64,000 nucleotides of DNA, from NCBI GenBank assembly GCA_039881145.1, contig JAYKKI010000090.1:9093501-9157500 (forward strand), given 5' to 3'. This document shows positions 58,251-64,000 of this stretch, one piece after another. The position numbers and the translations under genes were made by a program. The notes under the pieces are model-generated. The model was not told the origin of the DNA, did not search any database, and saw only the letters and a program-made list of their open reading frames with translations. The stretch's first letter is position 1. Each line of letters opens with the position of its first letter. This stretch comes from Druceiella hillmani (lineage: Eukaryota; Arthropoda; Insecta; Lepidoptera; Hepialidae).

Positions 58251-58715
58251 ATTTCACAAATTTATTTTATGAAAATGTAATCATACTCCTTTTTCTGTAT
58301 CGTTATAGTAAAATTATCAAAGTATACATATGTATTTGCTGAGGTTATAATTACATTTAATACGTGCATGTGCATGGAAATTTATTTATTCTTCAAGTCA
58401 AAACCTATTTTTAACATTTTCTACTGATGACTAATTTAAAGGATTTTACTTAATGCTTTATGGTTTTGCACACGAAGAAGGTCCCGGAGACCTATTCGTT
58501 TCACTTTCCGTGTATCAATTTATGTTTAAAAAGTGCCTTGAATAGCAGCAGAACTTTGTACTTTAAAGAAGGAAAATTGTACTTTTTAATAAAACCAAAA
58601 ATGATTTATCGTTCAAAATGAATGTGGCAGATGTATCTGCGGTGAATTTTTTGATATTATCAAAAAAATCACCAAAAGACAATGGTTAAGTTCTTTCTTT
58701 AGCAATGTGCTAAAG

Positions 58716-58768
58716 TTCTAGTGCAATTATTGTCAAACAAAAAAAAATTTCTAGTGCAATTATTGTCA
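58716..58768. repeat. 33-bp tandem duplication
   Basis: ttctagtgcaattattgtca at 58716-58735 recurs exactly at 58749-58768, with an A-run between. Confidence 0.92.
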
Positions 58769-61700
58769 TCCAGTCACCAGTAGTTAGCCTAGTAAATTTG
58801 TCAGCAGTAAAAAAATTTTATATTAATTTGGAAATCATAAGTTTTTCCTAAAATGTTCTACGATTAGAAGTTTACTGCTAGTATTAAGTAGCTTTTAAAG
58901 AATATTTAATTACAATAAAGAGTGAAATTATTACTCGTTCATTTTGTTTACGATGGTTAGGGGACATTCTTTGTATTTTAATAAATTTTACTAAATTTTG
59001 CTTCATAGAAATATAACGACTTTAAACAAGAAGATAATTTATTATAATAATATATTATATTTCATTTGGTTTATTTTTAAAGCTTAACTGTTATTAAATA
59101 ATATTCATATTTTTTCGTAATTCATTAGAATTGACTTTATAACAAAAAATATATCTAAAAAATTGTATACTAAAGTAGTACATATTTTAGAAACTTTGCA
59201 ATTGATGGCGACAGAAGTAAATACTCTTAAATTCCATACTAAAAAATTATTGCTTACCACTTGCTCGTTTTCTTTTGCAGTGTAATTTACTACACAAAGC
59301 ATTTTTTTTCTCAAAAATACTAAAGATAACATTTTTGTAGGTTTTTTATAGTTACGAAATTAGTGAGGAAAGATTTCACCTGAAAATATCTCTTAAACGT
59401 TTTATTATCTATAAGATGTAATTTGGGCCTTTCACACAATTAATTCGAAAATTTTTGTCATATTTTTCATATTTTATAATTATTGTGTATTATATGTAGT
59501 CTTCCCCCACTTCTCTCAGATTTTCCCACTCATTACAAAATAAACTTTATTCCGGTTTCAATTAATAGTTATATTGATTCATGAGCAAGTTAATTTTGAA
59601 TATTTCATACAAATAAATTTTTGAATGTTTTTGCCGGATTCGGCGTGTAACGATGAATATTGTTAAAGTTGAAGAGAACTCGTATCCATAATAAATGTTT
59701 TACTGCTTAAAAATTATAATTTTTCGATATAACTCGCTACATTTAATTACGTAAACGTTTTAAAAATAACATTTTTAAATTATATGCACCAAACTTCCCT
59801 TCATATCATAGTTTTCTAACGAACAGTTTAAAAGTTACGAGGATATTATTAAGTAATCAAAATTATACCCTAATTCATGAAAAATCTTTATGTACACGTA
59901 GAAGTCGGGGGCGGTTGCTAATTCATAATAATTATAATCAACACAAAGTTATCGTTTTCCTTTTTATCATTCTCAAATAATGTTTTAATCAATAGCGTTG
60001 TTTGTGTAAAATGGATGTCTATTAAAGTTTCTCTTTGAAAACGGTATATCTAAATATATGTACCTTGTTATGGAGTGCATTTATGTAAACAAGTTACTTT
60101 TTCTTAAGAGCAGTGCTCAAATTAAGGGAAAGAATAACTGCAAAGTATTTTATTTCGCGTAGGCGTCCCTCTCTGTGTACTAATTACAAAAACTCATCAT
60201 GTCCGTAATTCATTGTGCTTCATGGAATATTTAGTCAGTTGTGCGGAGTTTTTAAAGAACGTTTAATGGTTTATTTAATTAAAATTATAGATGAACTCGA
60301 AAGGAAGTTTTTCATATTTTTTTATAATTAGTTTTAGGATTAAGGGAAACTGTTTTTGATAAAATTTTAAAGTAAATTAAAATAATTCTTAGAATTATCG
60401 TACCCTTGCGTGACAGCGTTTTAATTAAAATATTTATTTATATCATTGATTTTAACCGATTGAAATTTCAGTTTCTTTCAGGACAAAAGGCTACAATTTT
60501 AGTACATTTTTTTATCCAACTAAAGGTTATGAAATACAATTAATAATAGAATTTTGTTTCCAGGTTACACTTTTACGAGTTGGTCATTAGATTCATGATT
60601 GCAAGTTGTCAGGCTGAAGCCATAAGTAAGATTTTAGTGGACATCGCGTTAAAATGATATTATTGTGTTCGTGTTTATTGAAATTTACTATTCACCTGTT
60701 TTTAATTTTTTCAGAGGTAAACGACAAAATTCCCATGCAGATTTTTTTGGGTGAATACGTTTGCCATAATATAACTCTTGATTTCCGTTTAAGAAAATTA
60801 TTATTTTCTTCTAAATCATGCCTCAATTTAGAGAGAAGTTGATGTCTAAATATTTTTTACTGTTATTCATTAATTATTGTTGTCATGACTTGCAGGTATC
60901 TAGACAATGTAGTGTTATATAGTCTTAAACAGATTTTTATTTGCCGTTGACAATTAAAGAAGTCTTTGAATATTACTAATAAAAGGTGTGTTCGTTTTAA
61001 ATTTTCTTTCGAGAAGTATATCATATGTTTGTGTACTAATGTAGATTTGCGTTTCCTTAAATATTTACAGATGAACTATGCAGAGGTTCTACATTTATGT
61101 CATCTAACCTCAGACATGGTTCTTAAAGTAGCAAATGTATAGGATTAATTGTAGCTTCTAAAGATATGAAAAATAGATCAAATGGATAAGGATTATATTT
61201 TATTTCCTTTATAGTTCTATAAATAACCGAAATAGCGTGAAATTACTATATATTCCTTGAAGACGATTGTTGGAAAAGATCTCAAGGAGATTTTTTAAGT
61301 TTAAAGATTTCGAAATGTATGGATATGGTACTAATATTAATTTTATGCCTTAATTTTTAGACATAATCGGTTTCTGTTAGAAAGTAATTAGTAAAAAATT
61401 ATTAGTATTATTTACAGTTTACGGTGATACCACAATAACTACGATTATTAAATGCGGCTAATTTGGTATTATTAAGATAATTTCTATGCATTTTTATGCG
61501 TTTCTTTTCTCATTAAAGGTAAAAAAATTAAAACTTTTTTAACGAATGCATTTGACCAACCAGAGTGAAAATCAATAGATTTATTTTATTGTAGTTAAAC
61601 AATCGATGTCGACCAAGAATTGAGATTGTAGTGTACCCTTAAACAAACATACTTAGGGTACGCACACAGGAACCAAAGGATGAAGATACGTGTTATTTTC

Positions 61701-64000
61701 CGAAGACAAATTTGGGTCACAATAAACACATTGGATCACAATAAAGACAGTTTTGAATAACAATAAATGTATTGTAATTTTTAAAATTTTTAAATTTATC
61801 CCAAAATTTCATTAAGAAGAAACTTACATTCTTTTATATGTTTTTTTATTTTATATTTCTATACACTCTTCTAGATTCCTTTGTTTTCAGATTTTGTCCT
61901 TGTGTTGTTTCCGAATATCATGTTAAGAAATAAATTAATATTTTACTTTATAGGTATTATTTTACGAATATAAACACGTGGCCGTCAATGCGTTATATTC
62001 TTTCAACTTACAAATGAGCTCCTCTCTAATAACTTGCACCATATCTTATAGCAAAATGTTGGGATTAATTTATCGATAATGACATTTTATTTATGTTGAT
62101 TTAAGAATATGTAGTATAGAAGGTATTTTGAAAATGAAATGAAACGAAATTAAGAATTTCGTTTCTTTTCACTTTCTTTTCATTATACTTCGTTTATTTT
62201 TCAATATAATATTGTTTACGTTGTGAAGCAAGTATTTCATATAGCCAAATAAAATCTGTGTTTCTTTAGATGGAAAACTTAAAAAATATGGTAGCGATAG
62301 CGAGAGATTGAACACCGTTTAAGTAAATACACTGTCCCTTGTGAGATGATTACACCAAATCGGTTTGCACGTGCAAAGTGCCGATATGTAGAGCAGTAAT
62401 AAAAATTAAAATATGATAATTTGTACTATAACATTCCTATTTCAATCTGGAGAGATTATTACAAAAGTTTAATAATCACTACAAGATGAAGTGAATAACA
62501 AAATTGAAAATAAAATGCCATCTCTGTGAAATATTTTTGTGAAAAAAATATAAGTACCTTTAAAAATGTTACATGGAAAAAAATGTACCTAGGCAGATTT
62601 TAAGCCTTGACCCTAGATTCTATTATTTACATTTTTCTGAAATTATGAAATTAGAAATGATGACGAGTAATCAATATAAAAATAAAAGAACCTTCATAAA
62701 AATAATTCTCCGTGAACGCGTTCATTCAAAAATTATTCCAGGCGTGTTGCATTATTTTGTTTTGAAGAATAAATCTGAAATCCTATTATTGCACATTCTG
62801 GTACGCACTTGACTAGTATTTTGTACTATACAACTATTCGAGGATAATCCAGTTTATAGTAGTTATTTCGCTTTTGTCATTGTTCTATTGTTTAATTACA
62901 ACCTTTTAATTATATTTAACGCAACGGATAACAACTTCGAGATACCCAATTCTAAATTAAAACCTAAAAAAAGTTAATGTTGGAAGTGTGTTTGATACCT
63001 AAAATATAAACAGTATCCAAAAAATCTACTTTGAGCAATTGAGGTCAAATATTAGTGGCGGTTAAATAAAACAATTTTACACTTCTACTTGTGTCGGGTT
63101 CATTTTTATTGACCAGTGCGTCTTTCTCGAGTTTTGACGATAGAAATAATTAAAACTCGAGTAATATTGGTGACTAATTTTAATAGAGTTTTTTTGGACA
63201 AAGAAGAATTTGCTCTAAAAAAGAACTGCCATATTTTAATTTTGTTGAAATATTTACTGCGTTGTATATTTTCCTTTGAAAAATAACATCTGACAGCTGT
63301 AGTCACTTTGTTTAGAGTTAATAACTTCGATTGATGCGTCATCTTAAGAATGCTATTTTTTCTCTATAATATGTGTGCAAAATTGCAACCTTGTGTTGAA
63401 ATTACATACGCAACGGGCTGCCGTGTAGCGAGTACAATGATATTCAAAGTAAATGTGAACCCTAACTACTCAATATTTTATTAGAAACAAGAGAAACTTT
63501 CTCGTGCTCTCGTGCTCCGTGTGCTGTACACTTGTAAAAGGGCAGTGTGGACTATAGTTACGGTTACAAGAATTGATGACCATAAACTGGAAAAAAACCG
63601 ACTACGACATCATAGAATGTTAGAACTAACATTACAGACAAATTTTGTTACTTCCCATAATTTCACAAGTTTGTCTATATATGTCAAATAAATATTTGCG
63701 AATTTGTCTTTAGAAACAACTTCACCTACATTCTACATAATGGATTCAGACAAATTATTGAATTAATATGTTTTTTATTTATTATTTTCAAATAAGATTT
63801 ATGTGTAAATTTTTGAAGTGCTCTTTCAAACCATTTCCATTTTAATATATTTTACAATGGATTACAAAGGAGAAGATCAACCAATATATTACGATTCATA
63901 ACTGCCACGTTTAATTTTGAAAACTTATAATACTCAAACTATTATTGCAAATTAAAATACACTTTATGTGTAAAAATAGGTTTAGTGGTACAAGAGTTTC
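58769..64000. other. AT-rich noncoding stretch to window end
   Basis: No gene is supported. Frames at 59105-59332, 60654-60842, 62573-62812 and 63106-63342 have no recognisable motif, signal or splice support. Small GC-richer patches lie at about 60155-60240 and 63400-63560. There are no microsatellites, long hairpins or clear repeats apart from the stub near 63591. Confidence 0.45.

Overview
This window looks like AT-rich, gene-poor nuclear DNA of an insect, most likely a moth or butterfly. There are no bacterial-style operons, and open frames are short (longest 153 codons) and mostly random. I see no rRNA, tRNA, CRISPR array or virus. The lepidopteran call rests on old dispersed repeats that I know from that order, cited from memory and not searched: a family with the words 'tctacggtccct' and 'aatcatgaaatttggca' (2592-3130 and, inverted, 13090-13480); families ending in variants of 'cgcacttggccggttttt' (18630-19455, 21290-21740, 23650-24190, 26080-26325, 26690-27440, 37704-37729); an 'aaggagg...attcgact' repeat (58010-58250); and a Helitron-like 3' end (6735-6753).

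Layout. 1-14 kb: dispersed repeats, one strong hairpin, a CA-rich tract and a SINE-like patch. 14.4-17.6 kb: a diverged duplicated block whose first copy holds the best coding signal of the window, a 47-nt first-exon-like frame (14542-14588) with a textbook splice donor. 18.6-27.5 kb: a run of same-strand lepidopteran repeats, a 90-bp tandem repeat, the longest frame (21927-22388, with a good splice acceptor inside) and a GC-rich promoter/first-exon candidate at 25.6 kb. 29-36.5 kb: TA microsatellites, a foldback sharing 29 bases with a second site, a repeat pair with 50.6 kb, and a long-terminal-inverted-repeat element (35782-36406). 38-48 kb: a GT-rich tract, two decayed mariner transposase genes on opposite strands, several dispersed repeat pairs, and a GC-richer stretch at 46.85-47.35 kb. 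50-52 kb: a GC-rich foldback and a second promoter/first-exon candidate. 53.6-57.1 kb: the largest TA microsatellite, a diverged four-unit tandem array of about 250 bp per unit, and a perfect 38-bp palindrome. The last 6 kb is nearly featureless.

If the plus-strand exon candidates at 14.5, 25.6 and 51.5 kb are real, the window could be a large intron or 5' region of one long plus-strand gene with alternative first exons, but nothing here proves that. No complete protein-coding gene can be annotated, and I found no convincing new multi-gene system. The most original signals are structural: the duplicated exon-bearing block, the 250-bp tandem array, the long-TIR element and the palindromes.
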